Shown here piece by piece: positions 16,624 to 25,430 of a stretch of DNA of 64,000 nt. The notes under the pieces are model-generated. The model worked only from the letters and a program-made list of their open reading frames with translations, was not told where the DNA came from and searched no databases. The translations under genes and the position numbers were made by a program. Source of the DNA: Eubacteriales bacterium (lineage in GTDB: Bacteria > Bacillota > Clostridia > Oscillospirales > Butyricicoccaceae); NCBI GenBank assembly GCA_030539335.1, contig JAUNSG010000012.1, forward strand, positions 23,434-87,433, read 5' to 3'. Every line of letters starts with the position of its first letter. Positions within the stretch are counted from its first letter, which is position 1.

Positions 16624-17556
16624 ATGAGTAAGATCTATACATCTGCGGATCAGTTGATCGGTAAGACCCCGCTGCTGGAGCTGACCAACATTGCGAAGGA
16701 GGCCAATCTGGAGGCAAGAATTCTGGCAAAGCTGGAGTACTTCAATCCGGCCGGCTCGGTAAAGGATCGTATTGCAAAGAAAATGATCGACGACGCAGAG
16801 GAAAAAGGTCTGCTGAAGCCGGGCTCGGTCATCATTGAGCCGACCTCGGGCAACACGGGCATCGGTCTGGCATCGGTTGCGGCAGCCCGCGGCTATCGTA
16901 TTATCATTGTCATGCCGGAGACCATGAGCGTGGAGCGCCGCCAGCTGATGAAGGCTTATGGCGCAGAGCTGGTTCTGACCGAAGGTGCAAAGGGCATGAA
17001 GGGCGCCATTGCCAAGGCGGATGAGCTGGCAAAGGAAATTGAGAACAGCTTCATTCCGGGACAGTTTGTCAATCCGGCGAACCCGGTTGCACATCGGGAA
17101 ACCACCGGTCCGGAGATTTGGGAAGATACCGACGGCGAGGTTGACATTTTTGTTGCCGGTGTCGGCACGGGCGGAACCGTAACCGGCGTTGGCGAATACC
17201 TCAAGTCGAAGAAGGAAGGCGTTCAGGTTGTCGCTGTAGAGCCGTCGTCCTCCCCGGTTCTGTCTGAGGGCAAGGCCGGCTCGCATAAGATCCAGGGCAT
17301 CGGCGCAGGCTTTGTGCCGGATGTACTGAACACCGCCATTTACGATGAAATTATCCCGGTCAAGAACGAGGATGCCTTTGCAACCGGCAAGCTGGTGGGA
17401 CGCAAGGAAGGCGTTCTGGTCGGCATCTCCTCCGGTGCTGCTCTGTGGGCTGCGCTGGAGCTGGCAAAGCGTCCGGAGAACAAGGGCAAGACGATCGTCG
17501 TGCTGCTGCCGGATACGGGCGACCGCTACCTGTCCACCGCTCTGTTTGCGGATTAA
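16624..17556 (+). CDS. cysK: Cysteine synthase A (O-acetylserine sulfhydrylase)
   Basis: 310 residues, the usual length. It makes L-cysteine from O-acetylserine and sulfide using PLP. Lys47 in [11 protein letters not shown] is the Schiff-base lysine, PTSGNTGIG (73-81) binds the substrate carboxylate, and [10 protein letters not shown] binds the PLP phosphate. The ATG at 16624 follows GGAGGAATTTATT. Regulation looks layered: a candidate Rrf2 operator in the promoter plus a Cys-codon leader ORF and attenuator. A perfect terminator follows. Confidence 0.95.
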   Translation: MSKIYTSADQLIGKTPLLELTNIAKEANLEARILAKLEYFNPAGSVKDRIAKKMIDDAEEKGLLKPGSVIIEPTSGNTGIGLASVAAARGYRIIIVMPETMSVERRQLMKAYGAELVLTEGAKGMKGAIAKADELAKEIENSFIPGQFVNPANPVAHRETTGPEIWEDTDGEVDIFVAGVGTGGTVTGVGEYLKSKKEGVQVVAVEPSSSPVLSEGKAGSHKIQGIGAGFVPDVLNTAIYDEIIPVKNEDAFATGKLVGRKEGVLVGISSGAALWAALELAKRPENKGKTIVVLLPDTGDRYLSTALFAD

Positions 17557-17595
17557 AAAAGAGATTCCATATGTTAACATAATGATCTATTCCTC

Positions 17596-17627
17596 AAAAG
17601 GACGTGTACCACGGTACACGTCCTTTT
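17596..17627 (+). terminator. Terminator of cysK
   Basis: AAAAGGACGTGTACC (17596-17610) and GGTACACGTCCTTTT (17613-17627) form a perfect 15-bp stem; the symmetric A/T flanks allow function on both strands. The following 180 bases up to 17811 hold only an A+T-rich promoter region with TATAAT at 17771-17776. Confidence 0.9.
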
Positions 17628-17811
17628 CCCTGCCTGCACGGAAATCAATCTGCTCTTAAATAGACTATTTTTGTGCAAAATACGCAGAAAATAAGCGTTT
17701 AAGATACAGCAAAGTGACGAAAAATGAAATTATGGAAAATTAAAATTAGAAATGCGGAGAGAGAAAATGCTATAATAAGGATAAATTCAGAGGAAAGGAA
17801 CGACTCCCGAA

Positions 17812-17964
17812 ATGGTTTTGAAGAAGACACAGCAGATGGCACAGGAAACCACTTTTGCACGACTGGCGACGTTGGATGAGGCGACGCAGAAAAAGATTGC
17901 AAAGAAATATTACGGAGGAAATCGCCCCTGGAAACCCACAAAAGAAAGGAACAAAAAATCATGA
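17812..17964 (+). CDS. Small basic protein, unknown function
   Basis: A 50-residue ORF beginning MVLKKTQQMAQETTFARL and ending in a Lys-rich tail (KPTKERNKKS). AGAGGAAAGGA lies 12 bases upstream and a TATAAT box is at 17771-17776. Its stop overlaps the start of the next small gene (ATGA at 17961-17964), which supports real translation and coupling. I do not recognise it. Confidence 0.6.
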   Translation: MVLKKTQQMAQETTFARLATLDEATQKKIAKKYYGGNRPWKPTKERNKKS

Positions 17965-18161
17965 AACGAGTACTGAGCGCATGCCTGCAGCAGACCATCC
18001 GTTTTGAGAGCAGACAGGAATTTGAAGAATACACCCGACAGCTTGACAGCAAACAGAAGACATACCACATCGACGCAGTAACCGAAGAGCCGATCGGCTC
18101 GGTGGTGGCGACTGTGCGCAAGCAGTACAACGCCTATCCGGTCGGCAAATATCTGGACTGA
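17961..18161 (+). CDS. Small conserved-looking protein, unknown function
   Basis: 66 residues, MKRVLSACLQQTIRFESRQE to NAYPVGKYLD. It resembles a small protein type I associate with Clostridia genomes that ends in a QYN-YPVGKYL-like tail; function is unknown. The start overlaps the stop of the preceding ORF by four bases, so the two are a coupled pair. GAAAGGAAC lies before the ATG. A terminator separates it from the sigma factor operon. Confidence 0.75.
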   Translation: MKRVLSACLQQTIRFESRQEFEEYTRQLDSKQKTYHIDAVTEEPIGSVVATVRKQYNAYPVGKYLD

Positions 18162-18172
18162 GAACATCGCCT

Positions 18173-18206
18173 GAGGAATCGAGACCAATCGGTTCCTCTT
18201 TTTTTT
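18173..18206 (+). terminator. Terminator after the small-gene pair
   Basis: GAGGAATCG (18173-18181) pairs with CGGTTCCTC (18190-18198) with one mismatched or wobble position, followed by eight T. Confidence 0.85.
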
Positions 18207-18314
18207 GCGCGCAAAGGGAACGTCAAATTTATGAAAAAAAGTTTTGCCGTCTGTCCAAATGGCCCGGAGAAATTCGTTATAATAAATAGAGACCGAAAAA
18301 ACAGGAGAAAACCT

Positions 18315-18848
18315 ATGCTGGCCTTTTGTGCAATCCTCGATGACGAACAACAGAACAGAGAATTTGAAGTGATGTACTATCGCTACCGGAAGCTGCTCTA
18401 TCGGGCGGCCTATGCGGTATTGCAGGATCATTTCGAGGCAGAGGACGCAGTCAGCCAGACCTTTTGGAAGGCGGCGGAGCATTTTGATCAGATTTCGCAG
18501 CCGGTCTGTCCAAAAACCAAACGGTTTCTCGTTCTCATTTGTGAGCGGACCGCCATTGACCGCTATCGAAAGCGCGGGAGGACGGGCAGTGTTTCGCTGG
18601 ATGCAATGGAATTTGATCTGCCGGATGCTTTGGTGTCCGTCCTTCCGGAGGAGGAGGGGAGTCTGGGGGCGGCGATTGCACGGCTGCCTAGGACCTACCG
18701 GGAGGTGATCCTGCTGCGGTATGCAGATGGATATTCCGTGCGCGAGATTGCAGGTCTGCTGTCGATGAGCGAAGCGGCGGTCTATAAGGCGATCGAGCGG
18801 GGAAAGAAAAAGCTGGAACAATTTTTGAACGAGGAGGGAAAGGCATGA
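18315..18848 (+). CDS. ECF-type RNA polymerase sigma factor
   Basis: 177 residues from the ATG at 18315 (AGGAGA upstream). Region 2 spans about 14-60 (YYRYRKLLYRAAYAVL, then DHFEAEDAVSQTFWKA, the core and -10 contact part) and region 4 about 125-172 (LPRTYREVILLRYADGYSVR then a helix-turn-helix SMSEAAVYKAIERGKKKL). It directs RNA polymerase to a small regulon. The next gene overlaps by ATGA and is its likely anti-sigma factor. TATAAT occurs at 18278-18283 without a clear -35, which would fit autoregulated initiation. Confidence 0.88.
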   Translation: MLAFCAILDDEQQNREFEVMYYRYRKLLYRAAYAVLQDHFEAEDAVSQTFWKAAEHFDQISQPVCPKTKRFLVLICERTAIDRYRKRGRTGSVSLDAMEFDLPDALVSVLPEEEGSLGAAIARLPRTYREVILLRYADGYSVREIAGLLSMSEAAVYKAIERGKKKLEQFLNEEGKA

Positions 18849-19498
18849 AGTGGAGCGACGAGCTGCTCCAGCAGGGAGCCGTACAGGCCGCGAGGATTTT
18901 GGACCGTTCGTATGCAGAGACGGAGGAAACCGTGGAGTTTTCGGCGGCGTTTGAGCGTGACATGCAGCGCCTGCTTTCGTCGCAAAAAAGACCGCGCCGG
19001 AAAACGTTATGGCGCTGGATTGCGATTGCCGCCTGTCTGCTGCTCGTGGTGCAGGCCGGCTTTACAGAAACCGGACAGGCGGCGTTGACCGCCCTGCTTC
19101 AGCGGATTACGATTGTGCAGGGGGACAGCCGCACCCTGACCTACCAGACGACCGGGGAGACCACGCGCACCGTTCCGCCGATGGAGCCGACGACACTTCC
19201 GGAAGGCATGGTGCTGGCCGAGCAATATGACAGCGAACACCTCCGCATCCGGGAATACACCGGGGAGAAGGGGGAATACCTGCGCTATGAGCAGGAATAT
19301 GCCGGGGGAACACGGTTCCGCTATGAGGCGGAGGAAGTGGAGTATCTGACCATTGGGGAGGACGATCGCGCCATCTACCTTTCCGATGACGAATTTGATA
19401 CGCGGATGCTGGTCTGGCTGGATGGGACGTCACGGCTCATCCTGACTGGAAATCTGGAAAAAGAGACCATGGTGGAGATCGCGAACAGCGTGAACTGA
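18845..19498 (+). CDS. Single-pass membrane protein, probable anti-sigma factor (DUF4367-like)
   Basis: 217 residues: a cytoplasmic N-terminal region of about 55 residues (WSDELLQQGAVQAARILDRS) with a basic stretch KRPRRK before one membrane helix (about 56-73), then an external domain. The C-terminus (AIYLSDDEF, LVWLDGTSRLILTG, METMVEIANSVN-like end) resembles DUF4367, common in Firmicutes anti-sigma/sensor proteins. Four-base overlap with the sigma gene indicates co-translation. It likely holds the sigma factor at the membrane until an envelope signal arrives. Confidence 0.75.
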   Translation: MKWSDELLQQGAVQAARILDRSYAETEETVEFSAAFERDMQRLLSSQKRPRRKTLWRWIAIAACLLLVVQAGFTETGQAALTALLQRITIVQGDSRTLTYQTTGETTRTVPPMEPTTLPEGMVLAEQYDSEHLRIREYTGEKGEYLRYEQEYAGGTRFRYEAEEVEYLTIGEDDRAIYLSDDEFDTRMLVWLDGTSRLILTGNLEKETMVEIANSVN

Positions 19499-19515
19499 GG
19501 GGAAGGAGAAGCGAT

Positions 19516-20130
19516 ATGAAAAACAGGATGGTGGGGATTTTCGCTTTGCTGGTGCTTCTGACGGGATGCGGGGGAGAGCCAGCGCCGGGGTCTGCGGACC
19601 CATCGGTGGTCGAGAGCAGGGTGGTCCGACAGGAGCCGCGCACCGAAGAGGAATTTGTCGCGCAGGCAGCCGCCATGGTGCAGACAGTGTTTGCTTTGGA
19701 CGTCAGTGGATATGAAAGCGAGATCACCATAGAGGATTTGGAGCTTCGATTTTACTCCGGCGGGGAGCCATCGGCACCCTACTATCTTGTTGCCTGGAGG
19801 GAGGGAGATCGATTGCCGTGCTGGCTGTACCGGAGGGGAATGCCAAAACAAAGCACAAAAGAGATTCTTGACCCGAATACGCTGCCTGATCTTGCACGGC
19901 AGTTTTTGACCCAGACACTCGGGGTGGAGGAACTTTCAGATGAGGTGGAGCTGTATGCCTATTCCGACCGGTTCGCCGTACTGCTGCGGGATACCGAGGG
20001 GCTGCGCTATCATGTGCTGTACACACAGGCAGACGGCACGCTGTGCGGGTATCAAATTTTTGATGACGAACAATCGCTGCACCGGTTCTATGAGGAACAG
20101 GGCGCGGAGAAAATTCCGGAGGAAAAATAG
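19516..20130 (+). CDS. Lipoprotein of unknown function
   Basis: 204 residues starting MKNRMVGIFALLVLLTGCGG, a lipoprotein signal with lipobox LLTGC (Cys19). The mature part is acidic with no domain I recognise. It begins 17 bases after the anti-sigma gene with GGGGAAGGAG upstream, so it is the third gene of the sigma operon and could be part of the signal-sensing pathway or a regulon product. Confidence 0.8.
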   Translation: MKNRMVGIFALLVLLTGCGGEPAPGSADPSVVESRVVRQEPRTEEEFVAQAAAMVQTVFALDVSGYESEITIEDLELRFYSGGEPSAPYYLVAWREGDRLPCWLYRRGMPKQSTKEILDPNTLPDLARQFLTQTLGVEELSDEVELYAYSDRFAVLLRDTEGLRYHVLYTQADGTLCGYQIFDDEQSLHRFYEEQGAEKIPEEK

Positions 20131-20186
20131 AACCCGATGCGATCGGACATACTAACACCGAAAATCGAAAAAAGGAGTTGGTATGT

Positions 20187-20495
20187 ATGGCAGTTTTCTC
20201 AGTCAGTGAGGAACAGTTTCCGGAGAAGGTACTGAACGCGGAGAAGCCGGTTTTGGTGGATTTCTGGGCCTCGTGGTGCGGCCCGTGCCGGCAGCTTTCG
20301 CCGTTGATTGATGACATCGCCGCTGAGCATCCGGAGATTGAGGTCGCCAAGGTCAACATCGATGAGGAACCGAATCTTGCACAGCAGTATCGCATTGCAT
20401 CGGTTCCCTCGCTGATCCTGTTCAAAGATGGCAAGGTGGAAAACCGCGCCGTCGGCGTGCGTCCGCGCAATGAGATCGAAATGATGATCCAGTAA
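20187..20495 (+). CDS. trxA: Thioredoxin
   Basis: 102 residues from the ATG at 20187, placed nine bases after AAAGGAG. The active site is WCGPC (Cys31, Cys34) in FWASWCGPCRQ, and the cis-proline is in ASVPSLILF. A classic cytosolic disulfide reductase of normal length. It lies 56 bases after the lipoprotein gene and ends at a terminator, so it may be part of, or just behind, the sigma operon. Confidence 0.92.
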   Translation: MAVFSVSEEQFPEKVLNAEKPVLVDFWASWCGPCRQLSPLIDDIAAEHPEIEVAKVNIDEEPNLAQQYRIASVPSLILFKDGKVENRAVGVRPRNEIEMMIQ

Positions 20496-20500
20496 AACGC

Positions 20501-20540
20501 CGAAACCTCTCGCGGGAAAGCCTGCGGGAGGTTTCGATTT
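20501..20540 (+). terminator. Terminator of trxA
   Basis: CGAAACCTC (20501-20509) pairs with GAGGTTTCG (20528-20536), with inner CGCGGG/CCTGCG pairing; followed by ATTTCG. Confidence 0.7.
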
Positions 20541-20569
20541 CGTGAGGAATTCGAAAAACGGATGACAAG

Positions 20570-20905
20570 TCAGAGAAGCAGCAAAATACCACGGAGCACA
20601 AGCTCCAACCCAAAAGTCATTTTTGCAAAAAGGAAGCGCAGCTCCATCGTGAACAGTTGGAGCAGCTCTGCCTGTATCGGGGAGAGCTTGGAAGGCAAGA
20701 GATTTTGAACCATACGAAGGGGTGCTTGTTCCGCGGTACGGGAAATCGCGATCGGGGTTTCCCCGTACCACGCTTCGATGGCAGGGATGTCCTGCGGCTC
20801 GTCCGCGGGAGAGAAGGTAAATCCAATCGGATTTGCGTGGCAGGCATAGAGGATTACCGATACAAATACAAACAGTATGCCCAAATAAATTCCTTTTTTT
20901 CTCAT
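20570..20905 (-). CDS. Small membrane protein, unknown function
   Basis: 111 residues with an N-terminal hydrophobic helix (GIYLGILFVFVSVILYAC, about 5-22) and a hydrophobic C-terminus (LVLRGILLLL), the middle being polar. Cys22 lies in a lipobox-like position (ILYAC) so lipidation is possible. GAGGTG precedes the ATG, and a consensus promoter with a large dyad lies upstream. It is divergent from an XRE regulator and shares its control region; I do not recognise a family. Confidence 0.65.
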   Translation of the reverse strand: MRKKGIYLGILFVFVSVILYACHANPIGFTFSPADEPQDIPAIEAWYGETPIAISRTAEQAPLRMVQNLLPSKLSPIQAELLQLFTMELRFLFAKMTFGLELVLRGILLLL

Positions 20906-20920
20906 GTAAGCACCTCGGTT

Positions 20921-21003
20921 ATAGTCATAAATATAGCTATGTTGTGTTTATTATAGCTATAATTATGACTATTGTCAAGAATATAACTACATAATATTCT
21001 TGA
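20921..21003. promoter_or_regulatory. Divergent promoter region with two large dyads
   Basis: Arm ATAGTCATAAATATAGCTAT (20921-20940) and its near-perfect complement (20953-20972, one mismatch) enclose 12 bases. A second dyad, TCAAGAATAT (20975-20984) and ATATTCTTGA (20994-21003), is perfect. The minus-strand promoter TTGACA (20978-20973), 17 bases, TATAAT (20955-20950) lies inside the first dyad, and a plus-strand TTGTCA-N17-TATTCT (20972-21000) overlaps the second. These are likely operators of the XRE protein. Confidence 0.7.
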
Positions 21004-21019
21004 TATAGTAGGTGATTGC

Positions 21020-21232
21020 ATGATACGATACGACCGCTTCTGGGACACCATGCGAGAGCGTGGGGAGAGCACATACACGCTGATCAACAAACACAACATC
21101 AGCAGTGGGACGATTGACCGAATCCGCAAGGGAAAAGGGATTACGACGACAAAGCTGGATGATTTTTGCCGGATTTTCCACTGCAAAGTGGAAGATCTGA
21201 TTGAATATGTGGAAGAGAGCGACAGTATTTGA
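21020..21232 (+). CDS. XRE/Cro-type HTH regulator
   Basis: 70 residues, almost all one helix-turn-helix domain (STYTLINKHNISSGTIDRIR, then KGKGITTTKLDDFCRIFHCK). This short Cro-like type usually represses its own locus. Its gene starts 17 bases after a perfect dyad and is divergent from the small membrane protein gene, its probable target. No strong ribosome site is visible (GTAGGTG upstream). Confidence 0.85.
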   Translation: MIRYDRFWDTMRERGESTYTLINKHNISSGTIDRIRKGKGITTTKLDDFCRIFHCKVEDLIEYVEESDSI

Positions 21233-21243
21233 AGCAAGACGAA

Positions 21244-21282
21244 AAGCCTCCCGCAGGAATTTATCCTGCGGGAGGCTTCTTT
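21244..21282. terminator. Bidirectional terminator between the XRE gene and purL
   Basis: AAGCCTCCCGCAGGA (21244-21258) and TCCTGCGGGAGGCTT (21264-21278) form a perfect 15-bp stem, AAAA before and CTTTT after, serving both convergent genes. Confidence 0.9.
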
Positions 21283-21301
21283 TATCGGATTCTATCCAAT
21301 C

Positions 21302-24300
21302 TTACTTAAAATACTTCACACCGTTCTCAAACAGCGGCTGATACTTCTCGCCGAAGATGTTCTTGCCGACGTACTTGGTATAACGTTCGGAGTGACCCAT
21401 CTTGCCGAGGACACGGCCATCCGGGGAAGTGATGCCCTCGATCGCACACATCGAGCCGTTCGGGTTGTACGCGATGTCCATGGACGGATTTCCGTCGAAG
21501 TCGACATACTGGAAGGCAACCTGGCCGTTGGCAATCAAGCGGTCGATCTCGGCCTGCGGGGCGACAAAGCGGCCTTCGCCGTGGGAAATGGCGATGGAGT
21601 GCAGATCGCCGACCTCACAGGAGGACAGCCACGGGGACTTGACCGAAGCGACGCGCGTCTGTACATAACGCGACTGGTGGCGGCCGATCAGGTTGTAGGT
21701 CAGCGTCGGGCAGGTGTTGTCCAGATCGCGGATCTCACCATACGGCACCAGACCCAGCTTGATGAGTGCCTGGAAGCCGTTGCAGATGCCGAGCATCAGG
21801 CCGTCACGGTTGTTCAGCAGGTCGTGAACGGCGTCCTTGATGGCCGGGGCACGCAGGAACGAAGCGATGAACTTACCGGAACCGTCCGGCTCGTCGCCGC
21901 CGGAGAAGCCGCCCGGAAGGATCATCATCTGGGAGCCGCGGATGGCAGCTTCCAGTTCCTCGGCCGATGCCATCAGGGCATCCTGCGACAGGTTGCGGAC
22001 GACGACGATCTTTGCCTCGCCGCCAGCTGTTTCGATGGCCTTGGCGGTGTCATATTCGCAGTTCGTGCCCGGGAAGACCGGGATGACGGCGGATGGACGG
22101 GCGGTCTTGACCGCCGGAGCCTTGGTAAAGCGTTCGGTGCAGGACGGCTTGGTCAGGTTTTCATCCGAAGCTGCCGTGCGGGTCGGGAAGACGCTCTCCA
22201 GCGTGCCCTCCAGGGCGTTCTTCAGCTCGTCCAGTGTGATCTTCTCACCGAACGCATCAATATACGGCTTGTCGGTGGTGATGCCGATCATCCACGACGG
22301 GATGTTCTCCAGCTCTTCCGTCGCCTCGACCACGATGCCGCCGAAGTTCTTGAGGAACAGCGCATCCGGGGTGAAGTACGGGCTGAAGGTAAAGCCGATG
22401 TCGTTGCCGATGGTCATCTTGGAGATGGCCTCTGCGACACCGCCAACGGACAGCGCCCAGGCGGAGACGACACGGCCGTCTGCGATCAATTCCTGTACCA
22501 GCTCCCACATCGTGCGGATCGCGGAATAATCCGGGGAACCGTCTTCGTGATATGCGGCATCAAACAGATAGACCGGGTGGCCGGCGGCCTTGAACTCCGG
22601 AGAGATCAGGCTGTCTGCCTCCTGCGGAGCGATCGCAAAGGAGACCAGCGTCGGCGGAACGTGCATGTCGTCGTAGGTGCCGGACATCGAGTCCTTTCCG
22701 CCGATCGCAGCACGGCACAGGCATTCCTGTGCATTGTATGCGCCCAGCAGAGCGGCAAGCGGTGTGCCGAACTTCTCCGGGTCGCGGTTCAGATGTTCAA
22801 AGTATTCCTGGAAGGTCAGGTAAGCGGTGTGGTAATCGCATCCGGCAGCAACCAGACGGGCGACCGATTCGATGACCGAAGCGGAAGCGCCGAGGAACGG
22901 GTTCTGCTCCATATAATACGGATCAAAACCAAAGCCCATGACCGAAGCGGTCGAGCACTGGCCATCCTGTGCGGGCAGGGTGGCTGCCATGACCTGCGTC
23001 GGGGTCAGCTGGTTCTTGCCGCCATATGGCATGAATACCGAGTTTGCACCGATCGAGCCGTCAAACCGCTCGGTCAGACCGCGCTCGAGGCAGATGTTGA
23101 GCTGTGCGGCCTGATTCAGGATCTTCTCGCGCAGCGTTTCGCCCTCCGTCGGGCAGGTGATGTCCGGATTCGGCAGAACCGGGATATGGGCATCGGCGTG
23201 CTTGGATGCGCCGTTGGTGTTCAGGAAGTCACGGGAGACATCAACGATCGTGTTGCCGTTCCAGGTCATGCGCAGACGGTTGGTGTCGGTCACCTTGGCA
23301 ACGATGGTCGCCTCGATGTTCTCCTGTGCGGCCAGCTTGACGAATGCCTCGGCATTCTCCGGAGCGACGACGACTGCCATGCGCTCCTGCGATTCGGAAA
23401 TCGCCAGCTCGGTGCCGTCCAGGCCGTCATATTTCTTCGGGACCGCATTCAGGTCGATATCCAGTCCGTCGGCCAGCTCGCCGATGGCAACCGAGACGCC
23501 GCCCGCGCCGAAGTCGTTGCAGCGGCGGATCATGCGGGTCGCCTCCGGATTGCGGAACAGGCGCTGAATCTTGCGTTCCTCCGGCGGATTGCCCTTCTGG
23601 ACCTCGGCGCCGCAGGTTTCCAGCGATTCGGTGGTGTGGCTCTTGGAGGAGCCGGTTGCACCGCCGCAGCCGTCACGGCCTGTGCGGCCGCCCAGCAGGA
23701 TGATGATATCGCCCGGGTCCGGAACCTCACGGATGACGTTCTCAATCGGAGCCGCGCCGACAACCGCACCGATTTCCATGCGCTTGGCAATATAGCCCGG
23801 ATGGTAGATCTCGTGTACCAGGCCGGTCGCCAGACCGATCTGGTTGCCGTAGGAGGAATAACCGCCGGCAGCGGTGGTACACAGCTTGCGCTGGGGCAGC
23901 TTGTGCTCCAGGGTCTCGTTCAACGGGACGGTCGGATCACCGGCGCCCGTGACGCGCATCGCCTGATAGACATAGGAGCGTCCGGAGAGCGGGTCGCGGA
24001 TGGCGCCGCCCAGACAGGTAGCCGCACCGCCGAACGGTTCGATCTCGGTCGGGTGGTTGTGGGTTTCGTTCTTAAACATCAGGAGCCACGGCTTTTTCTC
24101 GCCGTCAATGTTGGCATCCACACGGATCGAGCAGGCGTTGATCTCTTCGCTCTCGTCCAGATTGCTCAGGAAGCCGCGCTTTTTGAGCACCTTGGCGCCG
24201 GCGGTACCGATGTCCATCAGGGTCACCGGACGCTTTGCCGCCTTCTCCGGTCCGTAGACCTCAGCGCGGGAGCTGAGATAACGATCATAGACCTTCTGTA

Positions 24301-25036
24301 CCATCGGGTCTTCAATGTTGGCGTGGTCGATTTCCGTCAGGAACGTCGTGTGGCGGCAGTGATCGGACCAATAGGTGTCGATCATGCGGACCTCGGTGAT
24401 GGTCGGGTCGCGCTGCTCCTCGCCGGCAAAGTAGTTCTGGAGGAACTTCAGGTCGTCCAGATCCATGGCCAGACCAAGGGAGGCCAGCAGCTCCTGCAGA
24501 GCCGCCTCATCCATGGAGATGAAGCCGGTAACGGTCTCAACCGTCGTCGGGATGGCATAGTTGGCATCCAGCGTCTCCGGCTTGTCCGGGGAGGCTTCGC
24601 GCGAATCCACCGGGTTGATCAGATAGCCACGGATTTTATCCAGCTCTTCCTCGGTCAGCTTGCCGCCCAGCACATAGATGTGTGCCGCCGCAACCTTCGG
24701 ACGTTCGCCCTGCGTCATGAGCTGAATGCACTGCGCACAGGAGTCGGAACGCTGGTCATACTGACCCGGAAGCGGCTCCACGGCGAGGATGGTATAATCG
24801 CCCTCCGGCATCGGGAAGGTCTCGTCGTAGCAGACATCCACCATCGGCTCGGAGAACACAATGTTCTTTGCCTTGGCGTAGACATCCGCATCAATGCCCT
24901 CAACGTCGTACCGGCACAGCTCCCGTACCGACGTCAGCGCAGGAATTTCCAGCAGGCTGCTCATATTCGCGCAAAGTGCCTTTGCCGCGCTGTCAAAGCC
25001 GGGCTGCTTTTCCGTGTAGCATCGTAATACTGCCAT
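21302..25036 (-). CDS. purL: Phosphoribosylformylglycinamidine synthase, single-chain
   Basis: 1244 residues: the large fused PurL that converts FGAR to FGAM in purine synthesis, with ATP and glutamine. The synthetase half contains DTYWSDHCRHTTF and GGAATCLGGAIRDPLSGR-type motifs; the C-terminal glutaminase starts at about 1000 (IPVFPGTNCEYDTAKA) with nucleophile Cys1085 in LGICNGFQ and a SHGEGRF histidine near the end. Clostridia often carry this form rather than PurS/PurL/PurQ. AGAGGTG precedes the ATG, and a promoter lies 50-80 bases upstream. No other pur gene is nearby. Confidence 0.95.
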   Translation of the reverse strand: MAVLRCYTEKQPGFDSAAKALCANMSSLLEIPALTSVRELCRYDVEGIDADVYAKAKNIVFSEPMVDVCYDETFPMPEGDYTILAVEPLPGQYDQRSDSCAQCIQLMTQGERPKVAAAHIYVLGGKLTEEELDKIRGYLINPVDSREASPDKPETLDANYAIPTTVETVTGFISMDEAALQELLASLGLAMDLDDLKFLQNYFAGEEQRDPTITEVRMIDTYWSDHCRHTTFLTEIDHANIEDPMVQKVYDRYLSSRAEVYGPEKAAKRPVTLMDIGTAGAKVLKKRGFLSNLDESEEINACSIRVDANIDGEKKPWLLMFKNETHNHPTEIEPFGGAATCLGGAIRDPLSGRSYVYQAMRVTGAGDPTVPLNETLEHKLPQRKLCTTAAGGYSSYGNQIGLATGLVHEIYHPGYIAKRMEIGAVVGAAPIENVIREVPDPGDIIILLGGRTGRDGCGGATGSSKSHTTESLETCGAEVQKGNPPEERKIQRLFRNPEATRMIRRCNDFGAGGVSVAIGELADGLDIDLNAVPKKYDGLDGTELAISESQERMAVVVAPENAEAFVKLAAQENIEATIVAKVTDTNRLRMTWNGNTIVDVSRDFLNTNGASKHADAHIPVLPNPDITCPTEGETLREKILNQAAQLNICLERGLTERFDGSIGANSVFMPYGGKNQLTPTQVMAATLPAQDGQCSTASVMGFGFDPYYMEQNPFLGASASVIESVARLVAAGCDYHTAYLTFQEYFEHLNRDPEKFGTPLAALLGAYNAQECLCRAAIGGKDSMSGTYDDMHVPPTLVSFAIAPQEADSLISPEFKAAGHPVYLFDAAYHEDGSPDYSAIRTMWELVQELIADGRVVSAWALSVGGVAEAISKMTIGNDIGFTFSPYFTPDALFLKNFGGIVVEATEELENIPSWMIGITTDKPYIDAFGEKITLDELKNALEGTLESVFPTRTAASDENLTKPSCTERFTKAPAVKTARPSAVIPVFPGTNCEYDTAKAIETAGGEAKIVVVRNLSQDALMASAEELEAAIRGSQMMILPGGFSGGDEPDGSGKFIASFLRAPAIKDAVHDLLNNRDGLMLGICNGFQALIKLGLVPYGEIRDLDNTCPTLTYNLIGRHQSRYVQTRVASVKSPWLSSCEVGDLHSIAISHGEGRFVAPQAEIDRLIANGQVAFQYVDFDGNPSMDIAYNPNGSMCAIEGITSPDGRVLGKMGHSERYTKYVGKNIFGEKYQPLFENGVKYFK

Positions 25037-25087
25037 ATTGCACCTCTTTGTCTGTTTGTTATCAGAATGAGTGTAATTCTACAGACC

Positions 25088-25116
25088 ATGATACCGTTTT
25101 TGCCGCCGGATTGCAA
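25088..25116 (-). promoter_or_regulatory. Promoter of purL
   Basis: On the minus strand TTGCAA (25116-25111), 17 bases, TATCAT (25093-25088). No purine riboswitch was recognised in the 50-base leader. Confidence 0.65.
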
Positions 25117-25226
25117 TGGCTGCGGCGACGAAATTAGATCTACTTTTGGCGTATTTCTTGATGTTTTCAATATGCTATAAACCGAAAACAGGAGGCAATG
25201 GATTGTGGAAACCCGGTTAATTCTCC

Positions 25227-25255
25227 TTGCAACCCATTTCACCATGTTGTATAAT
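25227..25255 (+). promoter_or_regulatory. Promoter of the rpe leader RNA
   Basis: TTGCAA (25227-25232), 17 bases, TATAAT (25250-25255). The predicted first base, near 25261, coincides with the 5' edge of the closing stem of the structured RNA that follows. Confidence 0.8.
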
Positions 25256-25260
25256 ACTTA

Positions 25261-25430
25261 CAGACAGCCATGGCAGAAGGGGACTGCCCCAAAGGACAGC
25301 CCCCGGTATGCGAAAGGCGGCGCCAGCTGGCGCGACACGGGGCGGCGCGCCCGGACTCCCCATGGTCTGACCGCCTGTTCCAACATATGAGAACAACGGC
25401 GTAAGTGTGCGCCGCGGAAAGGAAAGATTC
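25261..25430 (+). ncRNA. Structured leader or small RNA upstream of rpe, family not recognised
   Basis: CAGAC-CATGG (25261-25265 and 25269-25273, three-base bulge) pairs with CCATG-GTCTG (25360-25369), closing a domain of about 110 bases. Inside are GGGG-CTG paired to CAG-CCCC (about 25279-25304) and the palindrome GCGCCAGCTGGCGC (25320-25333). After the closing stem come GTTC/GAAC (25377-25394) and CGGCG/CGCCG hairpins up to the rpe ribosome site. It lacks the SRP, RNase P, tmRNA and known purine-riboswitch signatures I looked for. It could be a riboswitch-like leader of rpe or a processed RNA. Confidence 0.5.

Noticed and set aside
21392..25027. Very long open frame antisense to purL (over 1200 codons)
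   Set aside because: The purL strand has intact motifs across its whole length. The antisense frame is open because the biased G+C-rich codon use avoids stop complements; it has no ribosome site or recognisable domain.
25205..25390. Short plus-strand ORF before rpe
   Set aside because: It begins upstream of the mapped-like promoter and its sequence is explained better by the structured RNA; no ribosome site.
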